From: Scatosoma sp045127595 | GTDB taxonomy: Bacteria > Bacillota > Clostridia > Christensenellales > Borkfalkiaceae | Assembly (NCBI GenBank): GCA_045127595.1 | Contig: JBGVQS010000024.1 | Coordinates: forward strand, 41,953-105,952 | Length of the DNA stretch: 64,000 nt | Direction: 5' to 3' | In this document: positions 44,256-52,800 of the stretch, one piece after another | Numbering within the stretch: position 1 is the first letter of the stretch | Layout: each line of letters opens with the position of its first letter | Translations under genes and position numbers: made by a program | The notes under the pieces: generated by a model | Seen by the model: only the letters and a program-made list of their open reading frames with translations | Database searches by the model: none | Told to the model about the DNA's origin: nothing

Positions 44256-45044
44256 TTATTCTTCGTCAGGGAGATCTACATTATGATAAACATTCTGCAC
44301 GTCGTCGTGTTCTTCCAACGCGTCGATCATTTTCTCAAACGTAGCAACCTTGTCCGCAGGAAGCTCGATACGGTTTTGGGGAATCATAGCGATTTCCGCC
44401 TGCACGAAACGAATCTTGGGTTCTTCCTCTTCGTTTCTTCTGCCCTTGGGTGCAGCCGCCATCAATTCCGCATTCTTGTCTTCCAAGTATTTACGCACTT
44501 CCGAGAAGGTTTCGGGCGCGGTAAAAATTTCATAGACGTCGTCGCTTACCACTACGTCGTCCGCACCTGCTTCCAACGCATATTCCGTCATCGTGTCTTC
44601 GTCCAGCTCTACCGTTCTTTCTACAACGATATACCCTTTGTTATCGAAGTTATAAGATACGCAGCCATTTTGTCCAAGCTGACCGCCGTGTTTACCCAAA
44701 ATAGCGCGCACGTCGCCTGCCGTACGGTTGATATTGTCCGTCAACGTCGTAATAATGACTGCCGAACCAGCTACGCCGTACCCTTCGTACGTGAGTTCCT
44801 TGTAATCCGCACCGCTCATTTCGCCCGAAGCTTTTTTAATGCTGCGTTGAATATTATCGTTGGGCATATTTGCCGCTTTTGCTTTTGCGATAATATCCGC
44901 AAGCTTGCTGTTCGTTTCAGGGTTCGGATTGCTCTTTGCGGCAACGGCAATTTCTCTGCCGAGCTTGGTAAAAATTCTACCTTTCGCCGCGTCCGCCTTA
45001 CCTTTTTTCGCCTGTATGTTGTGCCATTTGCTATGTCCTGACAT
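44256..45044 (-). CDS. YebC/PmpR-family protein
   Basis: 262 residues, slightly longer than the usual ~245. Begins MSGHSKWHNIQAKKGKADAAKGRIFTKLGREI, the family signature, followed by NSKLADIIAKAKAANMPNDNIQRSIKKASGE and the GYGVAGSAVIITTLTDNINRTA motif. YebC proteins were described as transcription regulators and more recently as factors that help ribosomes at polyproline-like stalls. AAGGAG ribosome site. Follows the SpoU methyltransferase by 18 bp. The C-terminal stretch has an insertion (PKGRRNEEEEPKIRF) that explains the extra length. Confidence 0.93.
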   Translation of the reverse strand: MSGHSKWHNIQAKKGKADAAKGRIFTKLGREIAVAAKSNPNPETNSKLADIIAKAKAANMPNDNIQRSIKKASGEMSGADYKELTYEGYGVAGSAVIITTLTDNINRTAGDVRAILGKHGGQLGQNGCVSYNFDNKGYIVVERTVELDEDTMTEYALEAGADDVVVSDDVYEIFTAPETFSEVRKYLEDKNAELMAAAPKGRRNEEEEPKIRFVQAEIAMIPQNRIELPADKVATFEKMIDALEEHDDVQNVYHNVDLPDEE

Positions 45045-45062
45045 GTTCTTTTCTCCTTGTAT

Positions 45063-45812
45063 TTATTCCTGAAAGCCGTCCTTTTGCAGAACGTACATAA
45101 TGATTCCCGCCGAAACCGCCGCGTTCAAGCTTTCCTGCGTGGACGTCATGGGGATTTTGACCGTGTGCGTAGCCGCCGCCCTTAAAAGCGCAGACACGCC
45201 GTTTCCTTCGTTTCCGATCACGAGCGCAAAACGCTTGGGGGAAAGGAAATTAAACACGTTTTCCCCGCCCATATCCGCCACTACAATCGGCGTTGTCGAA
45301 AGATTGTCAAGCAACGTTTCCCGCGGAGCGCGATAAATTTTCGTAAAGAATACGCCGCTCATACTCGCGCGGACGCTTTTGGGGGAATAGGGATCGGCGC
45401 AATCGTCGGTCAAGTAAATTTCCTTATAGCCAGCCGCGTTCGCAGTACGAATGATCGCACCAACGTTGCCGGGATCGGAAACGCCGTCCAAAAGCAAGCA
45501 CCTGCCTTGGGGAGCGCATACCCCTTCTTCGGGGATTTTTACCCGACATAAAATACCTTGCGGCGTTTTTTCGTCCGAAAGATGACGGAATACGTCCTGC
45601 GAAACGCAAACGGTCAAACTTTCCGGGAAAGGATTTTCCCCGTCGTAGCTTTCGGATACGAATACCCGTTCGACCTCCAAGCCGCTTTTCGCGCATTCCG
45701 CCGCCATTTTCCTGCCTTCCACCAAAAACAAACCGAGCTCTTTCCTGCCCTTTTTGTCTTTTAGCGTAACCGTTTCTTTTATAAGCGGATTGTTTTTCGA
45801 CGTTAAAATCAT
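45063..45812 (-). CDS. SpoU/TrmH-family RNA 2'-O-methyltransferase
   Basis: 249 residues. N-terminal RNA-substrate-binding L30e-like part (SKNNPLIKETVTLKDKKGRKELGLFLVEGRKMAAE) and a SPOUT domain with the knot motifs LLLDGVSDPGNVGAIIRTANAAG, LTDDCADPYSPKSVRASMSGVF and LVIGNEGNGVSALLRAAA ... IPMTSTQESLNAAVSAGI. The closest type is the ysgA/RlmB-like group often found beside rplT-infC in Bacillota; target nucleotide unknown. AAGGAAC ribosome site. Transcribed after the rplT terminator and ahead of yebC. Confidence 0.9.
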   Translation of the reverse strand: MILTSKNNPLIKETVTLKDKKGRKELGLFLVEGRKMAAECAKSGLEVERVFVSESYDGENPFPESLTVCVSQDVFRHLSDEKTPQGILCRVKIPEEGVCAPQGRCLLLDGVSDPGNVGAIIRTANAAGYKEIYLTDDCADPYSPKSVRASMSGVFFTKIYRAPRETLLDNLSTTPIVVADMGGENVFNFLSPKRFALVIGNEGNGVSALLRAAATHTVKIPMTSTQESLNAAVSAGIIMYVLQKDGFQE

Positions 45813-45829
45813 AGTTCCTTACATAACGA

Positions 45830-45866
45830 AAAAGCCTTTTTAGATGAACTCATAAAAGGCTTTTTG
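45830..45866 (-). terminator. Terminator of infC-rpmI-rplT
   Basis: Stem aaaaagccttt / aaaggcttttt around a 14-base loop, 9 bp after the rplT stop; the A/T ends make it active on either strand. Confidence 0.8.
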
Positions 45867-45874
45867 TATCATAA

Positions 45875-46225
45875 TTAAAGCGCAGCTTTTGCTTTTTCAA
45901 CGAGCTGTGCGAATGCAGGTGCGTCGTTTACTGCGATATCCGCAAGCACCTTTCTGTTCAAGTTGATGCCCGCTGCGGACAAGCCGTGCATAAATTTGCT
46001 GTAGGAAAGACCGCTAAGTCTTGCAGCCGCATTGATACGGGTGATCCAAAGACGACGGAAATCCCTCTTTTTTCTTCTTCTACCGATGAACGCATAGTTC
46101 AACGACTTCATTACCGCTTCGCGCGCAATTCTGTACGAACGGCTCTTGCTTCCGTAGTAGCCTTTGGAAAGTTTGAAAATTTTTCTACGCTTTTTAACCG
46201 CGTTAACTGCTCTCTTAATACGCAT
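45875..46225 (-). CDS. rplT: 50S ribosomal protein L20
   Basis: 116 residues, the exact family size. Basic helical N-terminus (MRIKRAVNAVKKRRKIFKLSKGYYGSKSRSYRIAREAVMKS), then AFIGRRRKKRDFRRLWITRINAAARLSGLSYSKFM and the globular end with NRKVLADIAVNDAPAF. Early assembly protein of the 50S subunit and translational autoregulator of this operon in Bacillota. 19 bp after rpmI. Confidence 0.98.
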   Translation of the reverse strand: MRIKRAVNAVKKRRKIFKLSKGYYGSKSRSYRIAREAVMKSLNYAFIGRRRKKRDFRRLWITRINAAARLSGLSYSKFMHGLSAAGINLNRKVLADIAVNDAPAFAQLVEKAKAAL

Positions 46226-46244
46226 ATTCTATATCTCCTTTCTC

Positions 46245-46445
46245 TTATTTCTTGTAAGGCATCATGCTCTTAACCGTGCTTTCTTGCGTAGAAGCAACGA
46301 GCGCGCCTTGACGCAAACGTCTCTTTCTCTTTCTGTTCTTGGTTTCAGCTTTATGGTTCTTACCGCTGTGCGAACGGTTCACTTTGCCCGATCCGGTAAG
46401 CCAGAAACGCTTTTTGGTACTGCTATGAGTTTTCTGTTTAGGCAT
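46245..46445 (-). CDS. rpmI: 50S ribosomal protein L35
   Basis: 66 residues. MPKQKTHSSTKKRFWLTGSGKVNRSHSGKNH is the typical L35 start; the C-terminus (RRLRQGALVASTQESTVKSMMPYKK) completes the family. Lies between infC and rplT in the standard order. Confidence 0.97.
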   Translation of the reverse strand: MPKQKTHSSTKKRFWLTGSGKVNRSHSGKNHKAETKNRKRKRRLRQGALVASTQESTVKSMMPYKK

Positions 46446-46516
46446 AATTTTATCCTCCGAAATTTTTTTACTGTTTTATGCTTGTCCGACGCGCCGAGCG
46501 CCGTTGACAACCGAAA

Positions 46517-47026
46517 TTATTTTGCCGGCGCGAGAATCATCAAAATGTTTCTGCCTTCCGTCTTGGGTTCTTTGTCCATAACCGCTTTGCCGCCCAAAAG
46601 GTCGAAAAATCTACGCATTACGTCCATACCCATCGCCGCGTGCGCCATTTGTCTGCCGCGCATACGGATCGATACCTTTACTTTGTTGCCGTCGCCGAGC
46701 ATTTCTACCGTCTTTTTCGCCTTGACGTTCAAATCGCCTACGTCAATCGTCATCGAAAGATAAATTTCTTTCAATTCAATTACCTTTTGGTTTTTACGGT
46801 TTTCCTTTTCTTTCTTCGCTTGCTCGAATTTAAACTTCCCGTAGTTCATAATTTTGCATACGGGGGGAACGGCGTTCGGGGAGATCTTTACAAGATCCAA
46901 ATCCTCTTCTTCCGCCAACGCAAGCGCTTGCGCCGCGCTCATGATACCGAGCTGCTCGCCTTCTGCCGAAATGACTCTGACTTCTCTATCGCGAATTTCT
47001 TCGTTGATCTGATGCTGGTCTTTTAT
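46517..47026 (-). CDS. infC: Translation initiation factor IF-3
   Basis: 169 residues if translation starts at the ATA codon at 47026 (I-K-D-Q-H-Q-I-N-E-E-I-R). This position places GTGAGG 11-12 bp upstream as ribosome site, and agrees with the known use of rare start codons (AUU, AUA, AUC) by infC for autocontrol. A GTG six codons upstream overlaps that ribosome site and is less likely; the ATGs further upstream would run through the leader hairpin. N-domain: REVRVISAEGEQLGIMSAAQALALAEEEDLDLVKISPNAVPPVCKIMNYGKFKFEQ; linker; C-domain KVKVSIRMRGRQMAHAAMGMDVM. First gene of infC-rpmI-rplT. Confidence 0.93.
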   Translation of the reverse strand: MKDQHQINEEIRDREVRVISAEGEQLGIMSAAQALALAEEEDLDLVKISPNAVPPVCKIMNYGKFKFEQAKKEKENRKNQKVIELKEIYLSMTIDVGDLNVKAKKTVEMLGDGNKVKVSIRMRGRQMAHAAMGMDVMRRFFDLLGGKAVMDKEPKTEGRNILMILAPAK

Positions 47027-47178
47027 GGTCGTATACCTCACAACAAAATTTAAAGGGCTGCTACGCATAGCAACCCTTTTTTCGCATAATATTCTCCGCA
47101 CGTTGCGGATAAGAAAATTATCGAGCCGTACCGATCTATATCGCACGGCGAGAAGGTTCGCTTCTGCTTAGCCTACAT
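47027..47178 (-). promoter_or_regulatory. Leader of the infC operon (L20-leader-like, with terminator)
   Basis: About 150 nt from promoter to the infC start. It can fold several stems and ends in a hairpin GGGTTGCTA / TAGCAGCCC followed by TTTAAATTTTG just before the ribosome site, which looks like an attenuator. In Bacillota this position holds the L20 leader, bound by ribosomal protein L20; the sequence similarity has not been tested. Confidence 0.5.
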
Positions 47179-47207
47179 ATCATACCATAAGCAAAAGCGC
47201 CTGTCAA
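47179..47207 (-). promoter_or_regulatory. Promoter of infC-rpmI-rplT
   Basis: Minus-strand TTGACA (47202-47207), 17-bp spacer, TATGAT (47179-47184), directly after thrS. Confidence 0.85.
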
Positions 47208-47239
47208 GCATTTTTTATTACTTTTTTTACATTTTTTAC

Positions 47240-49147
47240 TTAAAATGCAATTTTTTCTGCAATATCCTTTTTCACCGTTTCGATAAATTCGTCCGCGGAA
47301 ATCGCGCCCATATCCCCCTTGTCGCGGCGGCGTACGGCTACTTGACCAGCTTCCATTTCCTTGTCCCCGACAACGACCATGTAAGGCACTTTTTCCATCT
47401 GCGCTTCGCGGATTTTGTAGCCGATCTTTTCGTTTCTGTCGTCTACTTGAACGCGGATACCCGCTTCCTTCATCTTCGCGCAAAGCTCTTTTGCATACGC
47501 TTCCTGTCTGTCCGTAATCGGCAAAATTTTTACCTGCAACGGCGAAAGCCATACGGGGAATTTCCCTGCGAAATGTTCGATCAAAATCCCGATAAAACGC
47601 TCGATCGAACCGAACGCTACGCGGTGTACCATGATCGGACGGTGCTTTGCTCCGTCTTCGCCGATATATTCAATTTCAAATCTTTGCGGAAGCTGGAAGT
47701 CAAGCTGAATCGTACCGCATTGCCACGTTCTACCGATAGAGTCTTCCAAATGGAAGTCAATCTTCGGCCCGTAGAACGCGCCGTCCCCTTCATTGACAAC
47801 GTACTTAAGCCCCATATCGTCGAGCGCGGAACGCAAGGATTCGGTTGCGATTTCCCAATCCTCGTCGCTGCCCATGCTGTTTTCAGGGCGAGTGGAAAGC
47901 TCTACGTGGTACTTAAACCCGAACAGCGTATACACTTCGTTAATCAAACGCACTACGCCCTTGATTTCGTCCTTGATTTGTTCTCTCGTCATAAAGATAT
48001 GCGCGTCGTCCTGCGTAAAGCAACGCACGCGGAACAAGCCGTGGAGCTGACCGGATTTTTCATGGCGGTGCACAAGCCCAAGCTCGCCCATACGGATAGG
48101 CAAGTCCTTATAGCTATGCGGTTCGTTTTTATAAACAAGAATACCGCCCGGACAGTTCATAGGCTTGATCGCAAAATCTTCTTCGTCCACCTTGGTGGTA
48201 TACATATTATCGCGGTAATGGAACCAGTGTCCCGACGTTTCCCAAAGGGTGCGGTTGAGCATGATGGGAGTATTGACTTCCACGTACCCTTCGCGCGTAT
48301 GGATTTGACGCCAATAATCGATAAGGGTATTTTTTAACACCATACCGTTGGGCAAGAAGAAGGGCAAGCCCTTGCCTTCGTTCATCATTGCAAAGAGTTT
48401 GAGTTCCTTACCAAGCTTGGTATGGTCGCGCTTTTTCGCTTCTTCGAGCATAGTGAAATACGCTTCCATTTCATCCTTTTTCGCAAACGCCGTACCGTAG
48501 ATACGGGTGAGCATTTTGTTATGCTCGTCCCCACGCCAGTACGCGCCCGCGATACTCGTCAAACGGAACGCTTTGATTTTGCCCGTAGACGGAAGGTGCG
48601 GTCCGCGGCAAAGGTCGGTGAAATTCCCCTGCTTATAGAAGGAGATCGTTTCCCCTTCGGGCAAGTCCTTGATAAGCTCCACCTTATAATTTTCGCTATA
48701 ACTTTCCATCAGCGCAATCGCTTCTTCCCTAGGGAGCGTAAAACGTTCAACGGGAAGATTGCTCTTGATGATTTTTTGCATTTCGCTTTCCACCTTCGCA
48801 AGGTCAGCCTGCGTAATGGGGGTTACGAAATCGACGTCGTAATAAAAGCCGTTGTCGATAACGGGTCCGATCGAAAGCTTGCAAGTGGGATAGATCGTCT
48901 TTAACGCCTGCGCCAAAACGTGCGCGCAGGTATGACGGTAAACCTGTAACCCTTCCTTGTCTTTCAGGGTAACGATTTCCAACGAGTCTCCCTCTTTAAG
49001 CTCCTGCGAAAGATCGACGAGTTCCCCGTTCACCTTCGCACAGACTGCGTTTCTTGCCAAGCCTTCGGAAATGGCGAGCGCCGCTTGCATTGCGGTTGCG
49101 TTTTCCGCAAGCTCCATTACGTCGCCGCTTTTCAAAGTGATGTTCAT
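47240..49147 (-). CDS. thrS: Threonyl-tRNA synthetase
   Basis: 635 residues. Domain order: TGS (1-60), editing domain N2 with HTCAHVLAQAL and the cysteine-containing FTDLCRGPHLPSTG, the class II catalytic core with motif 1 (NTPIMLNRTLWETSGHW), motif 2 region (RMGELGLVHRHEKSGQLHGLFRVRCFTQDD) and motif 3 (VHRVAFGSIERFIGILIE), zinc ligands in MNCPGG, and the anticodon domain at the end (QVKILPITDRQEAYAKEL). CGGAGG ribosome site. A T-box leader controls it. In this window it precedes infC, as in many Bacillota. Confidence 0.98.
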   Translation of the reverse strand: MNITLKSGDVMELAENATAMQAALAISEGLARNAVCAKVNGELVDLSQELKEGDSLEIVTLKDKEGLQVYRHTCAHVLAQALKTIYPTCKLSIGPVIDNGFYYDVDFVTPITQADLAKVESEMQKIIKSNLPVERFTLPREEAIALMESYSENYKVELIKDLPEGETISFYKQGNFTDLCRGPHLPSTGKIKAFRLTSIAGAYWRGDEHNKMLTRIYGTAFAKKDEMEAYFTMLEEAKKRDHTKLGKELKLFAMMNEGKGLPFFLPNGMVLKNTLIDYWRQIHTREGYVEVNTPIMLNRTLWETSGHWFHYRDNMYTTKVDEEDFAIKPMNCPGGILVYKNEPHSYKDLPIRMGELGLVHRHEKSGQLHGLFRVRCFTQDDAHIFMTREQIKDEIKGVVRLINEVYTLFGFKYHVELSTRPENSMGSDEDWEIATESLRSALDDMGLKYVVNEGDGAFYGPKIDFHLEDSIGRTWQCGTIQLDFQLPQRFEIEYIGEDGAKHRPIMVHRVAFGSIERFIGILIEHFAGKFPVWLSPLQVKILPITDRQEAYAKELCAKMKEAGIRVQVDDRNEKIGYKIREAQMEKVPYMVVVGDKEMEAGQVAVRRRDKGDMGAISADEFIETVKKDIAEKIAF

Positions 49148-49180
49148 AATATTCCTCCGTAAAATTCTACTTTTTCAAAA

Positions 49181-49400
49181 AAATAAACGCCCTTAAACTA
49201 CGTGAGTTTAAGGACGCATTGAGTTGCGCGGTTCCACCTTAATTGCCGTGGCTATACCACAGCCGCTTTAATAAAATCTTTATAAAATACATGACCGTAC
49301 GTAAAGCGGTTTCATCTTCCGTCCGTCGTTATCCGCCTTACAGCCAAAGGGCGGACTCTCTGTAAACGCATAAACGGCGCTACTTGTCTTTACGTGTATC
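49181..49400 (-). promoter_or_regulatory. T-box riboswitch of thrS
   Basis: The conserved T-box sequence AAGGTGGAACCGCG is on the minus strand at 49227-49240, with an antiterminator/terminator region after it; the terminator is CTTAAACT / AGTTTAAG (49189-49214) followed by TTTATTTTTTT. The upstream part forms the large Stem I, including the AGAGAG element near 49355-49365. The gene context predicts a threonine specifier; ACG/ACC-like triplets occur in the bulge region (TAACGACGG) but I cannot fix the exact one. Uncharged tRNA-Thr would switch the gene on. Confidence 0.92.
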
Positions 49401-49435
49401 ATTTTACTCTTTTTGTTCCCGCTTGTCAACTGTTT

Positions 49436-50134
49436 TTAGCAAAAAACCGCTTTTTCGCGATAATATTTTTTCAAAAACGCCGCCGTTTCCGCGTCCGTTT
49501 CCCCGAAACAGTACACCTGCTCCGCCCCGCCGAGTAAAATTTCCCCGATTGGAGATTCCACGCCCGTCAAAATACTTCTTGAAAGTCGCCTATAATCCTC
49601 GTCGTACGCCTTGCCATCCTTTAAAAAGAGCTTCCCTTCCCCGTCCTCTACGAGAAAACCGATAAACCCTTCCATCGAGCTTTCTCCCATATCCGTCGGG
49701 ATATAGCAAGCGATTTCCTCCCAGCGTTCGCGCAGTTCTTTTAAACGGAAATGGTACATGCCGTCCAAGCAATATTCCCCAAAACCGCGAATACGTTTGG
49801 CAACAAAGTTTTTATCTTCCCGATAGTCCGCCGCCACAAGCGCCGTCAATAAAATCCGCCGCTGTAACCCCGTGAGTAAGGGCAAATGCAGCCGTTTTTC
49901 AAAATAGGCGTATTTATATCCCACCGCGATAACGTCCGCGATATTTTCTTCCGTAAATTTTCTGACGTACGGACAATATTCCCGTTCCGTTTTAAAGGCT
50001 ATTTCCGTCCTGTCCCCTTCGGTGGATATGCCCGTTTCCGCAGGCAGAAAGGAAAAGCGTTCCCGTACCTTGCCGTAAAGATAGGACATATACAGACCGT
50101 CATAGCCGTTTTGCGATACCGTTATTTCTTCCAC
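49436..50134 (-). CDS. YtxC-like sporulation-associated protein
   Basis: 232 residues from a GTG at 50134; no clear ribosome site is visible and the frame stays open a little upstream, so the start is uncertain. The helical text YCPYVRKFTEENIADVIAVGYKYAYFEKRL and FVAKRIRGFGEYCLDGMYHFRLKELRERWEEI, with the GFIGFLVEDGEGKLFLKDG-like end, resembles YtxC, a protein of unknown biochemical role encoded directly upstream of thrS in Bacillus subtilis. Here it also precedes thrS. The match is from memory of family texture and gene order and would suggest a spore-forming ancestry. Confidence 0.62.
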   Translation of the reverse strand: MEEITVSQNGYDGLYMSYLYGKVRERFSFLPAETGISTEGDRTEIAFKTEREYCPYVRKFTEENIADVIAVGYKYAYFEKRLHLPLLTGLQRRILLTALVAADYREDKNFVAKRIRGFGEYCLDGMYHFRLKELRERWEEIACYIPTDMGESSMEGFIGFLVEDGEGKLFLKDGKAYDEDYRRLSRSILTGVESPIGEILLGGAEQVYCFGETDAETAAFLKKYYREKAVFC

Positions 50135-50210
50135 ATAAGTATTGTATGCCGTAAAATCAAAATTATTTATCCGAAATTACATTCCTTATTTTGATACGCG
50201 CGTAATTTGC

Positions 50211-50239
50211 TTGACTTAACAATAAAAATGTTCTATAAT
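50211..50239 (+). promoter_or_regulatory. Promoter of leuS
   Basis: TTGACT (50211-50216), 17-bp spacer, TATAAT (50234-50239), 40 bp upstream of the leuS start. No T-box or other leader fits in the short gap. Confidence 0.85.
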
Positions 50240-50279
50240 AGAAAAATCATAAAATAAGTTTTTGGAGTTTGTTATTATT

Positions 50280-52718
50280 ATGGATATGAAATCCGTGGAA
50301 AGCAAATGGCAGGCAAAATGGGAAAAATCGAAAATTAACGTTTTCAATAAGAAAAACGCCGATAAGAAATTGTACGTACTCGAAATGTTCTCCTACCCCT
50401 CCGGGTCGAAGCTGCACGTTGGGCACTGGTACAATTACGGACCGACGGACACGTATGCGCGTTTTAAGAAGATGCAGGGCTATGAAGTGTTTCAGCCTAT
50501 GGGCTTCGACGCGTTCGGTTTGCCCGCGGAAAACTACGCAATAAAAACGGGAATCCATCCCAAGGATTCCACCGAAAAGAACATTGCAACCATGGAACAG
50601 CAACTCAAAAATATGGGTGCTATGTTCGACTGGACGGCGGAAATTAAAACCTGCGAAGAAGATTATTATAAATGGACGCAATGGCTGTTCTTACAGCTTT
50701 ACAAAAAGGGACTTGCTTACCGCAAAGAAGCCCTTGTCAACTGGTGTCCTTCCTGCGAAACGGTTCTTGCAAACGAACAGGTTATCGACGGTAAATGCGA
50801 ACGCTGCAGCTCGGTCGTTCTCCGCAAGGATATGACGCAATGGTTCTTAAAAATTACCGATTATGCGGAAGAATTGCTCGATAAGCTCGACACGATCGAC
50901 TGGCCGGAAAAGACCAAGCTCATGCAAAAGAACTGGATCGGTAAATCGACGGGTTGCGAAATCAATTTCGAATGTGAAACGGGCGATACCATCACGGTAT
51001 TTACTACCCGTCCCGACACCGTATTCGGCGTAAACTACGTCGTACTCGCGCCCGAACATCCCCTTACGGAAAAGTTAAAGGCGGCGCATCCCGAAAAGGC
51101 GCAAGAAATCGACGCGTACGTACAATATGCCGCGGAAGCGAACGACATTGACCGTCTTTCCACCGCACGTGAAAAAACGGGCGTATTCACTGGTGCGTAT
51201 GCTACCCATCCCATCACGGGCAAAAAACTCCCCGTTTACCTTGCTGATTACGTGCTTTATTCTTATGGCACGGGCGCGGTTATGGCGGTTGCGGCGCACG
51301 ACGAACGCGACTACGCTTTCGCGAAAAAATACGGCTTGCCCGTTACCCAAGTCATTCAAAAGAAGGGCGGAGAAACCATTCTCCCCTACTGCGAAGACGG
51401 CATTTTGGTCAACAGCGGCATGTTCGACGGCCTTTCGGGCGAAGAAGCGCGGGACGCGATTGCGGTATATTTGACCAAAGTCGGCAAAGGCGGTAAAAAA
51501 GTAAACTACCGTTTGCGCGACTGGTCGGTTTCCCGTCAAAGATACTGGGGCGCGCCCATTCCCATGATCCATTGTGAAAAGTGCGGCGTTGTGCCCGTTC
51601 CTGAAAAGGATTTGCCCGTCAAGCTTCCTTACGACGTGCAATTTATGCATACGGGGAAATCCCCTCTTGCTTCCCACGAAGGGTTTATGAAATGTACTTG
51701 CCCTAAATGCGGTAAGAAAGCTATGCGCGATCCCGATACACTCGATACCTTCGTTTGTTCAAGCTGGTATTATCTTCGTTATCCCGAAGCAAATAACGAC
51801 AAGCAAGCCTTCTCGACGGAAATCGCAAACAAGATGCTCCCCGTAGACGTTTACGTAGGCGGTTCGGAACACGCTTGTATGCACTTGCTCTATGCACGTT
51901 TTATCACAAAAGCTTTGCGTGATATGGGCTACGTCAATTTCGACGAACCCTTCAAGCGTCTTGTCCATCAAGGCATCATTTTAGGACCTGACGGAAACCG
52001 CATGTCCAAATCGCACGGCAACGTTGTTTCCCCTGATAAATACGTAGACGAATACGGTTCGGACGTCTTCCGTATGTATTTAATGTTTGGGTTCAGCTAT
52101 ACCGAGGGCGGTCCTTGGAACGACGACGGTATCAAGTCGATTGCAAAATTCCTTGAACGCGTGGAACGGCTCGTTGGCAAAGTCGCGGAAATGAAAGAAA
52201 AGAACACGACGACCGAAATCGCTACGGCGGAAAAAGCACTCAATTATGCGAAACACAGCGCGCTTAAATGCATTACCCGCGACGCGGAAGCATTCTCGTT
52301 CAATACTTCGGTTGCCCGTTTGATGGAATACGTGAACGCTTTGCAAAAATACGAAAACGAAGAAAAGAAAAACGTTGTCTTCTATAAGGCTTGCGTCAAC
52401 GACCTTGTTCGTATGTTCGCGCCGTTTGCCCCTCATTTTTCCGAAGAACTTTGGGAAATGCTCGGGCACAAGAGCTCCGTTTTCGAAGAAAGCTATCCCC
52501 TTGTAGACGAACAAGCGCTGATCAAGGACGAAACGGAATACGCTATCCAAATCAACAGTAAGATCAAAGCGAAGCTCATGATTCCCGAAGGGTTGTCCGA
52601 CGCGGATATCCAAGCGACCGTTTGCGCATATCCCGAAATTGCGGAACAGATTGAAGGCAAAACCGTTAGAAAATGTATCATCGTCAAAGGACGTTTGGTA
52701 AACCTGATTATCGGTTGA
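50280..52718 (+). CDS. leuS: Leucyl-tRNA synthetase
   Basis: 812 residues from ATG 50280 with GGAG 12 bp upstream. Class I synthetase: the HIGH-like motif is KLHVGHWYNYGPTD, followed by GYEVFQPMGFDAFGLPAENYAIKTGIHP; the CP1 editing domain shows VFTTRPDTVFGVNYVVLAPEHPL and GTGAVMAVAAHDERDYAFA; then WYYLRYPEANND, and MSKSHGNVVSPD as KMSKS. A zinc-knuckle-like CxxC pair occurs at WCPSCETVLANEQVIDGKCERC and another at CTCPKCGKKAM. The anticodon and C-terminal domains close the protein. Attaches leucine to tRNA-Leu with post-transfer editing. Single-gene unit with a terminator. Confidence 0.98.
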   Translation: MDMKSVESKWQAKWEKSKINVFNKKNADKKLYVLEMFSYPSGSKLHVGHWYNYGPTDTYARFKKMQGYEVFQPMGFDAFGLPAENYAIKTGIHPKDSTEKNIATMEQQLKNMGAMFDWTAEIKTCEEDYYKWTQWLFLQLYKKGLAYRKEALVNWCPSCETVLANEQVIDGKCERCSSVVLRKDMTQWFLKITDYAEELLDKLDTIDWPEKTKLMQKNWIGKSTGCEINFECETGDTITVFTTRPDTVFGVNYVVLAPEHPLTEKLKAAHPEKAQEIDAYVQYAAEANDIDRLSTAREKTGVFTGAYATHPITGKKLPVYLADYVLYSYGTGAVMAVAAHDERDYAFAKKYGLPVTQVIQKKGGETILPYCEDGILVNSGMFDGLSGEEARDAIAVYLTKVGKGGKKVNYRLRDWSVSRQRYWGAPIPMIHCEKCGVVPVPEKDLPVKLPYDVQFMHTGKSPLASHEGFMKCTCPKCGKKAMRDPDTLDTFVCSSWYYLRYPEANNDKQAFSTEIANKMLPVDVYVGGSEHACMHLLYARFITKALRDMGYVNFDEPFKRLVHQGIILGPDGNRMSKSHGNVVSPDKYVDEYGSDVFRMYLMFGFSYTEGGPWNDDGIKSIAKFLERVERLVGKVAEMKEKNTTTEIATAEKALNYAKHSALKCITRDAEAFSFNTSVARLMEYVNALQKYENEEKKNVVFYKACVNDLVRMFAPFAPHFSEELWEMLGHKSSVFEESYPLVDEQALIKDETEYAIQINSKIKAKLMIPEGLSDADIQATVCAYPEIAEQIEGKTVRKCIIVKGRLVNLIIG

Positions 52719-52737
52719 TAAAAACAAAATAAAATCA

Positions 52738-52783
52738 CCCTGCGGTGTCGAGTGCAACCACTCTTATACCGCAGGGCTTTTTT
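52738..52783 (+). terminator. Terminator of leuS
   Basis: Stem ccctgcggt / accgcaggg enclosing an inner gagtg/cactc hairpin, followed by a run of T (cttttttta). Confidence 0.85.
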
Positions 52784-52800
52784 ATATGCCAATATAACAA

